A DNA stretch of 28,390 nucleotides from positions 1 to 28,390 of the forward strand of contig CAZBXV010000027.1 in the NCBI GenBank assembly GCA_964496205.1, written 5' to 3'. A program made the position numbers and the translations under genes. Below the pieces are notes generated by a model, which saw only the letters and a list, made by a program, of their open reading frames with translations, was not told the DNA's origin and did not search any database. Every line of letters starts with the position of its first letter. Position 1 is the first letter of the stretch. Shown piece after piece: positions 20,597 to 28,390 of the stretch. This DNA comes from CAYLHS01 sp964496205 (GTDB lineage Bacteria > Actinomycetota > Acidimicrobiia > Spongiisociales > UBA4744).

Positions 20597-22164
20597 GTAC
20601 GGAACGGCAGATCCGTGCGTTCGTCCGGCGGCAGCGCCGTGAGCACGACTCGCGCCGCCTCTCGGATCGCCTCATCGACATCTATACGTGGATGCTCGGA
20701 GCGGTTGTTGCATCGGTCGTGCTGTCCGGGCTGGTTGACGGCGGCATCGCCCCACACCCGCAAGTCTTCATGGACACGATCGCGTGGCTCCCGGTCGTTC
20801 TGCTGGTCGCGATGTGGGCCGTACTCAGGTTCGGGACATGGCAAGGCCCGGTGCTGTTCTCAGAGCCGGAGTTGCAGTGGGTGGTGTCTTCACCTCTCGA
20901 CAGAAGGACACTGATCCTCGCCAAGCTCAAGCGCGCGACCGTGATAGCCATCGGGGTCGGAGTTGTGGGTGGAATAGCGGTTGCGATTGGTGCCGCGGCG
21001 ATGGCCCATCACAATGTCCTGCTGTTGTTCGTGGTGGCGACACTCTCCCTCTCATTGATCTCGGCGATGTCGACTGCACTCGCATGGCACATCGAACGAT
21101 CGAAAAGTTGGAGCCGTGTGATCGAAGTAGGAACGCCGGTCATGGTGGCCGCTGTCGGTGTCGTTTCGGTGCTTGTGATGAACAGCCGGACGACTGCAGC
21201 CGCCTGGTCGGGACCGTGGGGGTGGGCGACGGCCCCGATTGGCGCAGCGGCAGGAGCGTCCGTCGGTGGTTGGGTCATAGTCACGGCCCTCTTTCTGGTT
21301 TCGACGGTTGCAGCCGTGATGTCGGCGGCCGCTACGGCACAGATGATCTCGGATGAGGAGCTGTGGCGCCGTTCGGAAGCCCGATCCTCGGCCTCAGCGG
21401 CTTTGTTCTTTGGCAACGTGCGAGCCGCGACGACGATCGCCAGGCGGCAACGGGCAAGGGGTCACATGAGAGGACGAACCCTTCGCATGGTTCGGCTCGG
21501 CAACCCGTGGCTGACGATTCCCGCACGAGATCTGCTCACCCTTCGCAGGAACCAGCGGCTCCTTGTCGTCTCCGGCGGTTTCGTCGCCGTAGCCTTTGTG
21601 TCGGGCGTTGCCGCAGCCACCCGGCCCGCGCTGCTCGTCGGCGTGTTCGTGGGTCTTTACGCCGCGGCCTCCCGATTGATGGAACCAATCCGTCTCGAGA
21701 GTGATCGAACCGATGCCCACCGCATGCTCCCATGGCCATGGGGCACGATCCTGGTTCTGCACTGCGCCGTTCCGACGGTCGCACTCACCGTGCTCGTATG
21801 GATCGGCCTGAGTGTCGTGGGTATCACCGGGCTCGCGCCTTCAGCGGCCACCGTTCTGCTGGCGGTACTCGCCCCGTTTGTGGCGTCGGCGCTCGTGCTA
21901 TCCGCCGGCGTCGCGGCGTCACGGAGCGGGTTTCCGGTGGAGATGCTGATCAGCGGTACACAACAGAGTTCGTTCATGCTCGTCTTGTGGATGATCACCG
22001 GGCCGATGCTTGCATTGATCGCTCTCGGCATCGCCGCTGGGACGGTGTTGCCGCACCTGGGAGAAGGAATCGGTCAGTCGACGTTCACGGCGGTCCTGTT
22101 CCTCACCATGGCAACGGCGGCGTTTGGGGCGTGGCTCTGGAATCGCAAGCCAAAACCTGAGTAG
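20593..22164 (+). CDS. ABC transporter permease, ~12 membrane segments
   Basis: This is a 523-residue polytopic protein. Hydrophobic segments occur near residues 29-50, 60-80, 115-135, 140-165, 178-195, 215-242, 310-330, 335-355, 385-412, 418-440, 460-485 and 495-515. A polar loop between the two halves (ISDEELWRRSEARSSAS ... ARRQRARGHMRG) is probably cytosolic. The layout suits the membrane half of an exporter driven by the upstream ATPase, whose stop overlaps this GTG start. No strong family motif is seen, so the assignment rests mainly on the operon. It is convergent with the histidine kinase gene. Confidence 0.75.
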   Translation: MSTERQIRAFVRRQRREHDSRRLSDRLIDIYTWMLGAVVASVVLSGLVDGGIAPHPQVFMDTIAWLPVVLLVAMWAVLRFGTWQGPVLFSEPELQWVVSSPLDRRTLILAKLKRATVIAIGVGVVGGIAVAIGAAAMAHHNVLLLFVVATLSLSLISAMSTALAWHIERSKSWSRVIEVGTPVMVAAVGVVSVLVMNSRTTAAAWSGPWGWATAPIGAAAGASVGGWVIVTALFLVSTVAAVMSAAATAQMISDEELWRRSEARSSASAALFFGNVRAATTIARRQRARGHMRGRTLRMVRLGNPWLTIPARDLLTLRRNQRLLVVSGGFVAVAFVSGVAAATRPALLVGVFVGLYAAASRLMEPIRLESDRTDAHRMLPWPWGTILVLHCAVPTVALTVLVWIGLSVVGITGLAPSAATVLLAVLAPFVASALVLSAGVAASRSGFPVEMLISGTQQSSFMLVLWMITGPMLALIALGIAAGTVLPHLGEGIGQSTFTAVLFLTMATAAFGAWLWNRKPKPE

Positions 22165-22176
22165 CCGGACGGATCT

Positions 22177-23259
22177 CTATGGCGACGTCGTCCTCGGCAA
22201 GCGGAGCTCGAAGATGCTCGTGCCGTCTTGGTATCGGTATGTGAGGTCTCCGCCCATCCTGCGGGCAAGCTCTCGCGAGATGTACAGGCCGAGGCCAAGC
22301 GACGGAACAGCGCCTTTCGGGGGAGCGCCGTGCTCGTATGCCCCAAAGATGGTCTCCCGCCGTTCCTCGGGCACGCCGGCACCATTGTCGGAAACAGAGA
22401 GGCAACCGGATCGGTCGTCGAAGTCGATTGACACCGATATCTCTGGTCCTCCATACCGGATGGCGTTCGAGACGAGGTTGCGAACGATCTGTCGTACACG
22501 TGCGGGGTCACCCATACAGCGAACCGTCTCGGACGGCAAGGCGATCGGATCCCTTTCCATGTCGGACAGCCAGCCTTCGAGGGCTTGGGCGGCCTGCGCC
22601 CTGAGGTCGACAGAGACGGCTGATACCTCGAGTCTGCCCGAGGTCGCCTTCGCCGCGACCAGCAGATCATCGACGATGTTCGTGAGGTCGCCGCTCTGAC
22701 GTATCAGGATCGACATCATTTCCGAGCGGTCCTTGTCGGAGAGGCCCGCCTCCTCATCTCTCAGCAGCTGGGCAAACCCGACGACTGCCGAGAGCGGCGT
22801 CCGAATCTCGTGCGAGATCGCTGAGATCAGGTCATCCTTTGAGCGAAGCAGCCGTTCCAGCTCATCTTGGCGGGCGAGGAAAGCCTGCTCGGCGGCGTGC
22901 CGTTCAGTGGTGTCACGCACGATGACGGTCACGTGTTGGGAACTCCCGGGGAAGGGCTTCGCCAGAGTGACCTCGACCGGGAACTCGCCGCCGCCCTTGC
23001 GTTGAGCACGAAGCTCCGGGCGGGTGCTCATCAGCCGACGCTGCTCGGAACTCTCGAAGAAACGAGCAGCGTGTTCTGCGTGATCCGAAAAGCGCGACGG
23101 GATGAGATCGTGAAGTGGCATGCCGATCATCCGCAAGGTTTCATGGCCGAACATCGAGGCCGCCCGCTCGTTGGCGAGAGTGATGCGATGCTCGTCGTCC
23201 ACCACGAGGATCGCATCGGGTGCGGAATCGAAGAGCTCGCGAAACAACGTTTCAGACAA
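22177..23259 (-). CDS. PAS-domain sensor histidine kinase, orphan
   Basis: This is a ~360-residue soluble kinase. The PAS domain covers ~8-118 (LFRELFDSAPDAILVVDDEHRI split as core; VTVIVRDTTERHAAEQ at its end). HisKA carries the phospho-acceptor His150 in SAISHEIRTPLSAVVGFAQLL (split). HATPase has N-box RNLVSNAIRYG, G1 VSDNGAGVP, and G2 SLGLGLYISREL. No transmembrane segment is present, so it senses a cytosolic signal; no heme or flavin motif is clear. The start was set to TTG 23259 because GGAGGAGGG lies just upstream; the frame to 23334 adds nothing conserved. No response regulator is encoded nearby, so its partner is elsewhere. Confidence 0.88.
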   Translation of the reverse strand: MSETLFRELFDSAPDAILVVDDEHRITLANERAASMFGHETLRMIGMPLHDLIPSRFSDHAEHAARFFESSEQRRLMSTRPELRAQRKGGGEFPVEVTLAKPFPGSSQHVTVIVRDTTERHAAEQAFLARQDELERLLRSKDDLISAISHEIRTPLSAVVGFAQLLRDEEAGLSDKDRSEMMSILIRQSGDLTNIVDDLLVAAKATSGRLEVSAVSVDLRAQAAQALEGWLSDMERDPIALPSETVRCMGDPARVRQIVRNLVSNAIRYGGPEISVSIDFDDRSGCLSVSDNGAGVPEERRETIFGAYEHGAPPKGAVPSLGLGLYISRELARRMGGDLTYRYQDGTSIFELRLPRTTSP

Positions 23260-23421
23260 CGCTTCCCTCCTCCAATAGGGCCGTCCGAGCTGAGGGCACA
23301 GTAGTACCGACCTGTGTCGTCGCGTCGGGAACAAGCCGAGTTGCCATCATTTGGTGCGCACGGACGTCCAAAAGTTCTTCGTCGCGAAGAATATCGGGTG
23401 ACACCATGGCGCCGGCCGTCG

Positions 23422-23427
23422 TAGCCT
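23422..23427 (+). promoter_or_regulatory. -10 hexamer TAGCCT, leaderless promoter of PPOX gene
   Basis: TAGCCT is followed by 7 nt and ATG 23435. No Shine-Dalgarno is present. Confidence 0.5.
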
Positions 23428-23434
23428 CCTTTCC

Positions 23435-23695
23435 ATGGATATTCCACAGTCGGTCCGTGATCTCGTCGCCACCGGTCAACTCGGGCACCTGGTGACGCTC
23501 GACGAAGACGGGGCTCCTCACGTCACGCTCGTGTGGGCGGGTTTCGATGGTGACGAACTCGTGTTCGGAACTGTGTTCGATCAGCACAAGCTCGCCAGCA
23601 TCCGACGGGACCCACGGGTGGCCGTGTCCTTCCAGACTCGCGAGAATTCCGGCGGAACAATGCACCCGTACGTGGTCACGAGGGGCGCGCGATGA
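23435..23695 (+). CDS. PPOX-class F420-dependent protein, N-terminal part (split gene)
   Basis: The 86 residues cover the N-terminal two thirds of a split beta-barrel F420/PPOX protein: SVRDLVATGQLGHLVTLDEDG, VTLVWAGFDGDELVFGT, KLASIRRDPRVAVSFQ, and PYVVTRGAR. The family normally continues with GxARVTEGGA and a C-terminal helix and strand; here the frame stops at TGA 23693-23695. The missing part is present in the next frame from 23692 (ATG overlaps TGA as ATGA). A -1 step at the junction yields TRGAR-MIIEGGA, exactly the expected join. The protein is therefore either split into two coupled polypeptides, recoded, or broken by an indel. Confidence 0.85.
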   Translation: MDIPQSVRDLVATGQLGHLVTLDEDGAPHVTLVWAGFDGDELVFGTVFDQHKLASIRRDPRVAVSFQTRENSGGTMHPYVVTRGAR

Positions 23696-23850
23696 TCATC
23701 GAAGGTGGTGCGCTGGAATGGCTCGACCACTTGGCACCGCGCTACATGGGTCCCGGAGCGAGGTTCCCTTTCCGAGACGGTCCGCCCGGATTCACGACGA
23801 GAATCACGATCGACAGGATCTACGGTCAAGGTCCGTGGGGTCGGAGATAG
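23692..23850 (+). CDS. PPOX-class F420-dependent protein, C-terminal part (split gene)
   Basis: The 52 residues start MIIEGGALEWLDHLAPRYMG and continue through FRDGPPGFTTRITIDRIYGQ to GPWGRR and TAG. This is the C-terminal third of the same family (helix after TEGGA, then the TRITIDRIxGxGPW strand). Its ATG overlaps the stop of the first part in ATGA. Too short to fold as a full barrel alone, it needs the first part. The high conservation of both halves argues against long-standing decay. Confidence 0.75.
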   Translation: MIIEGGALEWLDHLAPRYMGPGARFPFRDGPPGFTTRITIDRIYGQGPWGRR

Positions 23851-23871
23851 AAGGGCTCACAGGTCCTGCAC

Positions 23872-23877
23872 TAGCCT
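23872..23877 (+). promoter_or_regulatory. -10 hexamer TAGCCT before acetate kinase
   Basis: TAGCCT is 28 nt before GTG 23906. The short leader contains AGGAGA (23893-23898), 7 nt from the start. Confidence 0.45.
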
Positions 23878-23905
23878 TCGGGCCTGTACATCAGGAGACA
23901 GACTC

Positions 23906-25084
23906 GTGGCGACCGGATCGCAGCGGATCCTCACGATCAACGGGGGATCGACGAGCATCAAGTTCGCGCTGTTCGAGATGGGATCCGCCGAGCGTCGGGT
24001 TCTTACGGGTGATCTGGACGGCATCGGTGAACGAGAGGGACGTTTCAGGATCCGGGGCGACTCCATCGAGCCAATCGAACGAGGCCTTCCGCTAGCAAGC
24101 CATCAGGCGGCGCTGTCGGAGCTCCTCCGCTGGTTCGAAATGCACGAAGGGAATGGGCACCCTGATGCCATTGGCCACCGCGTGGTCCATGGCGGTCCGG
24201 ATCTGATCGCGCCCACGAGAATCACGGACGTCGTCCTCGACCACCTCGACACGGTTGTCGCACTCGCCCCTGATCATCTTCCCGGCGAACTCGCAGCCAT
24301 CCGTGCGATCCACAGCGACTTCCCCCATGTTCCTCAGGTGGCGGTGTTCGACACGGCCTTTCACACGACGATCCGGCCGGAATCCAAGCAGCTCCCGCTC
24401 CCCGCCGACATCCGCGACCTGGGTGTCCGCCGATACGGGTTCCACGGCATCTCCTGCGAGTACGTGATGCGCGAACTCGCCACGAGGGCCAATGTCGACG
24501 AAGCAGGGCGGATCGTGATCGCCCACCTGGGTGGAGGAGCATCCATGACGGCCGTTCACAAAGGGAGCAGTGTCGACACCACAATGGGCATGACTCCGTT
24601 GGGCGGTCTGGTGATGGGGACTCGCTCGGGCGACCTCGACCCCGGCGTGCTCATCTACCTCCTCCGCCAAGACGGCGTGACCGTCGATCGCCTCGACCAC
24701 ATACTCAACCACGAGTCGGGCCTACTGGGAGTGTCCGGGGTCTCTGCAGAGATGCGGACGCTCCTGGAGCGGACCGTCGAAAGACCGTCTGCGGGCGCAG
24801 CCGTGAACCAGTTCGTGTTCCATGCTCGCAAGCACCTCGCGGGCCTGGCCGCAGCGATGGGCGGGGTCGATACCGTTGTGTTCACCGGCGGGATCGGTGA
24901 GCACGCCCCCGTCGTTCGGAGTCGCATCTGCGACGGGCTCCAGTTCATGGGTATTGAACTCGACGACGGGGCGAACGCCGCAAACAATCCGACCATCTCT
25001 GTTGTCGATGCTCCCGTCACGGTGCTGGTAGTTCACACAGACGAAGAGCTGATGATCGCACGGCACACTCGGGAAACACTCTGA
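23906..25084 (+). CDS. ackA: Acetate kinase (acetate/propionate kinase family)
   Basis: This is a 392-residue enzyme of normal family length. It converts acetyl phosphate and ADP to acetate and ATP, or the reverse. Signatures are INGGSTSIKFALFE (P-loop-like phosphate site of the ASKHA fold, Gly in place of the second residue of the usual NxGSSS), AIGHRVVHGG, VAVFDTAFHTT (substrate site), RRYGFHGISCEYV, IAHLGGGASMTAV, MGMTPLGGLVMGTRSGDLDPG, and FTGGIGEH. The GTG start is supported by AGGAGA. No phosphotransacetylase or phosphoketolase is in the window, so the source of acetyl phosphate is encoded elsewhere. It is followed by the P-type ATPases in the same direction, with its own upstream promoter for those. 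Confidence 0.92.
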   Translation: MATGSQRILTINGGSTSIKFALFEMGSAERRVLTGDLDGIGEREGRFRIRGDSIEPIERGLPLASHQAALSELLRWFEMHEGNGHPDAIGHRVVHGGPDLIAPTRITDVVLDHLDTVVALAPDHLPGELAAIRAIHSDFPHVPQVAVFDTAFHTTIRPESKQLPLPADIRDLGVRRYGFHGISCEYVMRELATRANVDEAGRIVIAHLGGGASMTAVHKGSSVDTTMGMTPLGGLVMGTRSGDLDPGVLIYLLRQDGVTVDRLDHILNHESGLLGVSGVSAEMRTLLERTVERPSAGAAVNQFVFHARKHLAGLAAAMGGVDTVVFTGGIGEHAPVVRSRICDGLQFMGIELDDGANAANNPTISVVDAPVTVLVVHTDEELMIARHTRETL

Positions 25085-25144
25085 GATCGACAGGACGGGG
25101 CATTCCGCGTTTCACGGCACGTTCGGGCGTTGGAGGCTGGATGC

Positions 25145-25150
25145 TATTCT
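25145..25150 (+). promoter_or_regulatory. -10 hexamer TATTCT before P-type ATPase
   Basis: TATTCT lies 59 nt before ATG 25204. The leader of roughly 45-50 nt carries GGAGAG (25190-25195), which is 8 nt from ATG 25204 and so selects it over GTG 25195 and ATG 25198. Confidence 0.4.
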
Positions 25151-25203
25151 CGAAATCCGGTGCTCTCAGGTAGAGCGCACGCTCGAACCGGAGAGTGATG
25201 CGG

Positions 25204-27789
25204 ATGGCAGCGACACAAGTCCCTCAATCCGAACCATCTGGAGATACCACCGGCGAATCGATCGATGACCTTCTCGTTCGCCTAGACACCACCCGCGACG
25301 GGCTGAGCGACGAGGAGGCCGGCAACCGTCTGGGTGTCTACGGCCCGAACGCGATCGTCGAGCACCGAACCAGCGCGCTCCTTCAGTTCCTCGGGTTCTT
25401 CTGGGGGCCGATCCCGTGGATGATCGAGGTTGCTGCGGTGCTGTCGGCGGTCGTCCGCCATTGGCCCGACTTCGTGATCATCCTGGTGCTGCTCGTGTTC
25501 AACGCGGTGGTCGGTTTCTGGCAGGAACATCAGGCAGCCAACGCCGTGGAAGCGCTGAAAGAGCAACTCGCCCTCGAGTCGCAGGTTCGCAGAGACGGCT
25601 CGTGGAAGACGATCGACGCGACCGGTCTGGTTCCGGGTGACGTGATTCGTATCCGGCTCGGAGACATCATCCCTGCCGATGTGCGTCTGATCGACGGCGA
25701 CTACCTGAGTGTCGATCAGTCGGCACTCACCGGTGAATCGTTGCCTGTCTCTAAGAAGAAAGGGGACAGTGCGTATTCGGGTTCGATTGCACGCGAAGGG
25801 GAGATGGTGGCGGTCGTCACCGAGACCGGCGCAGACACGTTCTTCGGTAGAACCGCAGCACTCGTAGAGACCGCGCAGCCCGCATCACACTTCCAGGCGG
25901 CCGTCCTGAGGATCGGCAACTATCTCATCTACATCAGCATCGGACTCGCCATCGTGCTGCTGGTCGTCCAGCTCCTGCGTGCGGCGTCGATCCTGTCGCT
26001 CGTTCAGTTCACTCTGATCTTGGTCGTTGCCGCCATTCCCGTTGCCATGCCTGCGGTGCTGTCGGTGACGATGGCTGTCGGTGCTCGTGCGCTGGCCAAG
26101 ATGAAGGCAATCGTCTCCAGGCTGGAATCGATCGAAGAGATGGCCGGCATGAACATCCTGTGTTCCGACAAGACCGGCACACTCACCCAGAATCGACTCA
26201 CGGTCGGCGAGCCTGTTCCATTCGGTGACATATCCGAGGATCAACTGGCACTCGCTGCAGCATTGGCCTCCAACCCGGACAACGCCGACGACGCGATCGA
26301 TCAGGCTGTGCTTAGCAGCGTTTCCGACCCCTCCGCTCTGAACGTCTACCGCCGCACCAGGTTCCTGCCGTTCAATCCGGTCGACAAACGTACCGAGGTC
26401 ACCCTCGAAGGAACCGACGGGGCGATGTTCAAGACCACGAAGGGCGCGCCGCAGGTCATCCGGGAGCTCTGCGAGCTGACTGGATCGGCTGCCGATTCGG
26501 TGACGCAAAGCGTTGATAACCTCGCTGCCAAGGGCTACCGGACACTCGGAGTGGCTCGATCCGACGACGGGGACACATGGCAATTCCTCGGACTCCTTCC
26601 ACTATTCGATCCACCTCGCGAGGACTCGGCCGACACGATCGCCAGGGCGATCGACCACGGCATCGACGTCAAGATGGTCACCGGTGACAACGTGGCCATC
26701 GCCGTACAGATTTCCGATGCGCTGGGGCTGGGCACCGGCATCGAAGCGGTGGGTGACGTGTTTTCCGGCGACGGTCCGTCGATCGATGATGCCGAGGCGA
26801 TCGAGCACGCCGACGGGTTCGCCGAGGTGTTCCCCGAGCACAAGTTCGGCATCGTCAAAGCACTCCAGTCGCTCGGACACATCGTCGGGATGACCGGCGA
26901 CGGTGTCAACGACGCGCCGGCGCTCAAGCAGGCCGACACCGGTATCGCCGTCAGCGGCGCCACCGACGCGGCACGCGCCGCGGCCGACCTCGTGTTGACG
27001 TCCCCCGGTTTGTCGGTGATCGTCAGCGCCGTCGAGGAGGCTCGGCGGATCTTCGAGCGGATGAACAGCTATGCGATCTATCGAATCACCGAGACGATCC
27101 GCATCATGGTGTTCGTCGTGCTGGCGATGATCGTGTTCAACTTCTATCCGATCACCGCGATCATGATCATCCTGCTCGCGTTCTTCAACGACGTGCCGAT
27201 CATGACGATCGCGTACGACCGAACCTGGCTCGATCCGACGCCGGTGCGATGGGAGATGCGGCGAGTTCTCACCGTTTCGACGGTGCTCGGCCTGTTTGGT
27301 GTCATCCAGACGTTCGTGATCCTCCTTGTCGCCAGAGAGTGGCTAAAGCTGGACGACTCGCAGATCCAGACGCTGATCTTCCTGAAGCTGGCGGTGGCAG
27401 GCCACCTGACCCTCTTCGTCACCCGAACTCGACGGTCGCTCCTGGCCCGTCCCCACCCGGCACCTGTCATGCTGTGGTCGGCGATCGTCACCAAGGTGCT
27501 CGCGACCTTCGTCGTTGCAGTCGGCTTTCTCGTCACACCGATCTCGTGGGGTGCGATCGGGATCATCTGGGGATACTGCCTCGCGTGGGCGTTCGTTGCC
27601 GACCTGGTGAAACTCGCCACCTACCGTCATCTCGATTTGGCCGGATCACACCACCGACATTTCATCCGCACGCTCACCGAGTCGATGCATCCTGCCGGAC
27701 ATCTCTACGGGAGCAGAGCTCGACGACATGGTCGGCGCGAAGACCGGTCCCGACGGGCGCCTACCGACGGGTCGTCGTCGGCCGGATGA
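25204..27789 (+). CDS. Plasma-membrane proton-pump type (IIIA) P-type ATPase
   Basis: This is an 861-residue ion pump. The actuator domain has LTGESLPV (TGES at 176-179), the phosphorylation site is CSDKTGTLT with Asp322, and the hinge is MTGDGVNDAPALKQADTGIAV (GDGVND at 565-570). The last helices include AFFNDVPIMTIAYDRT, the type IIIA pattern of H+-ATPases rather than Ca2+ or heavy-metal pumps, and there is no N-terminal metal-binding domain. It exports protons at the cost of ATP, probably for pH homeostasis or membrane potential. The C-terminus ends in a short basic tail, without the long regulatory R-domain of plant pumps. A partial tandem copy follows at 27931. Confidence 0.92.
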   Translation: MAATQVPQSEPSGDTTGESIDDLLVRLDTTRDGLSDEEAGNRLGVYGPNAIVEHRTSALLQFLGFFWGPIPWMIEVAAVLSAVVRHWPDFVIILVLLVFNAVVGFWQEHQAANAVEALKEQLALESQVRRDGSWKTIDATGLVPGDVIRIRLGDIIPADVRLIDGDYLSVDQSALTGESLPVSKKKGDSAYSGSIAREGEMVAVVTETGADTFFGRTAALVETAQPASHFQAAVLRIGNYLIYISIGLAIVLLVVQLLRAASILSLVQFTLILVVAAIPVAMPAVLSVTMAVGARALAKMKAIVSRLESIEEMAGMNILCSDKTGTLTQNRLTVGEPVPFGDISEDQLALAAALASNPDNADDAIDQAVLSSVSDPSALNVYRRTRFLPFNPVDKRTEVTLEGTDGAMFKTTKGAPQVIRELCELTGSAADSVTQSVDNLAAKGYRTLGVARSDDGDTWQFLGLLPLFDPPREDSADTIARAIDHGIDVKMVTGDNVAIAVQISDALGLGTGIEAVGDVFSGDGPSIDDAEAIEHADGFAEVFPEHKFGIVKALQSLGHIVGMTGDGVNDAPALKQADTGIAVSGATDAARAAADLVLTSPGLSVIVSAVEEARRIFERMNSYAIYRITETIRIMVFVVLAMIVFNFYPITAIMIILLAFFNDVPIMTIAYDRTWLDPTPVRWEMRRVLTVSTVLGLFGVIQTFVILLVAREWLKLDDSQIQTLIFLKLAVAGHLTLFVTRTRRSLLARPHPAPVMLWSAIVTKVLATFVVAVGFLVTPISWGAIGIIWGYCLAWAFVADLVKLATYRHLDLAGSHHRHFIRTLTESMHPAGHLYGSRARRHGRREDRSRRAPTDGSSSAG

Positions 27790-27930
27790 GTCTTCGTATC
27801 TGCGAGATGCATCGTCCGATCGACGGCCTCCAGACGTGCCCGGAGGGCCACGATCGGGTTTGGGGCCGGTTGCTAGTCTCGGTCACTGAGCGCCGTCGCC
27901 GGCAGTGAATCCGACCAGGGAGAGGCCCAG
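27790..27930 (+). promoter_or_regulatory. Intergenic promoter between the two ATPases (TAGTCT)
   Basis: TAGTCT at 27874-27879 is a plausible -10 with a leader of about 45 nt, and AGGGAGAGG (27917-27925) lies 5 nt before ATG 27931. The second pump therefore likely has its own promoter. Confidence 0.4.
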
Positions 27931-28390
27931 ATGGAAACGCCTGACCGTTCTGGACGTGCAGTTCGGGAAGACGCGAGCACTGCAAGCACCGGGGATGCGT
28001 CGGACCATGAAACCATCGACCAGGTCTTCGCGCGTCTGGACGCAACTCCGGATGGTCTGACCGAGCACGAGGCAGCCGCACGTCTGGCCGAACACGGGCC
28101 CAACGAAATAGCCGAGGAACGGGCGAATCCGCTTCTCCAGTTCCTCGGGTTCTTCTGGGGGCCGATCCCGTGGATGATCGAGGTCGCTGCGGTGCTGTCG
28201 GCGGCCGTCCGCCATTGGCCCGACTTCCTGATCATCTTGATCCTGCTCGTGTTCAACGCGGTGGTCGGTTTCTGGCAGGAACATCAGGCCGCCAACGCCG
28301 TCGACGCACTCAAGAAACAGCTCGCGCTGTCATCTCAGGTTCGCAGAGACGGCTCGTGGAAGACGATCGACGCGACCGGTCTGGTTCCGG
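27931..28390 (+). CDS. Second proton-pump type P-type ATPase, truncated by window end
   Basis: The 153 visible residues begin METPDRSGRAVRED, an N-terminus different from the first pump, then enter the cation-ATPase N domain (ARLDATPDGLTEHEAAARL, HGPNEIAEERANPLLQFLG) and the first membrane helices (FFWGPIPWMIEVAAVLSA, DFLIILILLVFNAVVGFWQ). From about 28138 the DNA is nearly the same as 25386-25645 with exact blocks over 40 nt, while other blocks differ. It is a tandem paralogue under partial gene conversion or of recent origin. The catalytic domains lie outside the window, so activity cannot be judged. Confidence 0.88.
   Translation, partial: METPDRSGRAVREDASTASTGDASDHETIDQVFARLDATPDGLTEHEAAARLAEHGPNEIAEERANPLLQFLGFFWGPIPWMIEVAAVLSAAVRHWPDFLIILILLVFNAVVGFWQEHQAANAVDALKKQLALSSQVRRDGSWKTIDATGLVP

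Noticed and set aside
24092..24712. Minus-strand frame inside acetate kinase
   Set aside because: No motif, and the sense strand holds every acetate-kinase signature.
1..28390. CRISPR array, tRNA/rRNA, IS element or prophage
   Set aside because: No regularly spaced repeats, no tRNA cloverleaf noticed, no transposase or integrase motif and no flanking inverted repeats were found by reading.

Overview
The window is high-G+C bacterial DNA packed with short transcription units on both strands. It has no rRNA, tRNA, CRISPR array, IS element or phage block that I can recognise. The gene content points to an actinobacterium, plausibly of an Acidimicrobiia-like lineage. Indicators are several coenzyme-F420 protein families (two LLM-type oxidoreductases, two Ddn-type proteins, one F420/PPOX-type protein), a PadR/Sensor-domain operon, DUF732-like and DUF4342 proteins, and many starts lying 6-9 nt behind a TANNNT hexamer with no Shine-Dalgarno (leaderless style). 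The exact taxon cannot be read from this sequence.

Layout. 1-1600: a leftward operon of PadR regulator, 2TM protein and Sensor-domain membrane protein, whose last product ends in a PadR-like winged-helix segment. 1607-3986: two membrane proteins and a TetR regulator, with a symmetrical divergent promoter carrying two palindromic operators between the DUF4386 gene and tetR. 4081-7320: DUF4342, a Ddn-like protein, a methyltransferase, an NHL-repeat lipoprotein and a basic-tailed helical protein, all leftward. 7405-9326: cupin, LLM oxidoreductase and a flavodoxin-like protein. 9327-10637 is a scar zone: a C-terminal remnant of a paralogue of the 1607-2380 membrane protein, a small two-helix membrane protein, and an aminoglycoside-phosphotransferase-like pseudogene without its catalytic half. 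10638-13356: an ATPase-like protein with an altered P-loop, a second LLM oxidoreductase and a lipoprotein. 13432-16177: a YihY/BrkB membrane protein, a second TetR with a related operator, a second flavodoxin-like protein and an SRPBCC protein. 16174-19779: an SRPBCC-Ddn fusion, a methyltransferase, an 18-codon Ddn remnant, Nudix, Mut7-C RNase and a DUF732-like lipoprotein. 19883-23259: an ABC exporter pair and an orphan PAS histidine kinase. 23435-28390: an F420/PPOX gene split at an ATGA junction, acetate kinase, and two tandem proton-pump type P-type ATPases, the second cut by the window end.

Together the region looks like accessory or environment-response chromosome: local regulators controlling membrane proteins, flavin/F420 redox enzymes, energy and ion-homeostasis genes, and visible decay of duplicated genes. 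I see no single coherent biosynthetic or defence system. The most notable items are the SRPBCC-Ddn fusion, the Sensor protein with a PadR-like tail, the paired TetR/operator circuits, the split PPOX gene, and the mosaic tandem ATPases.
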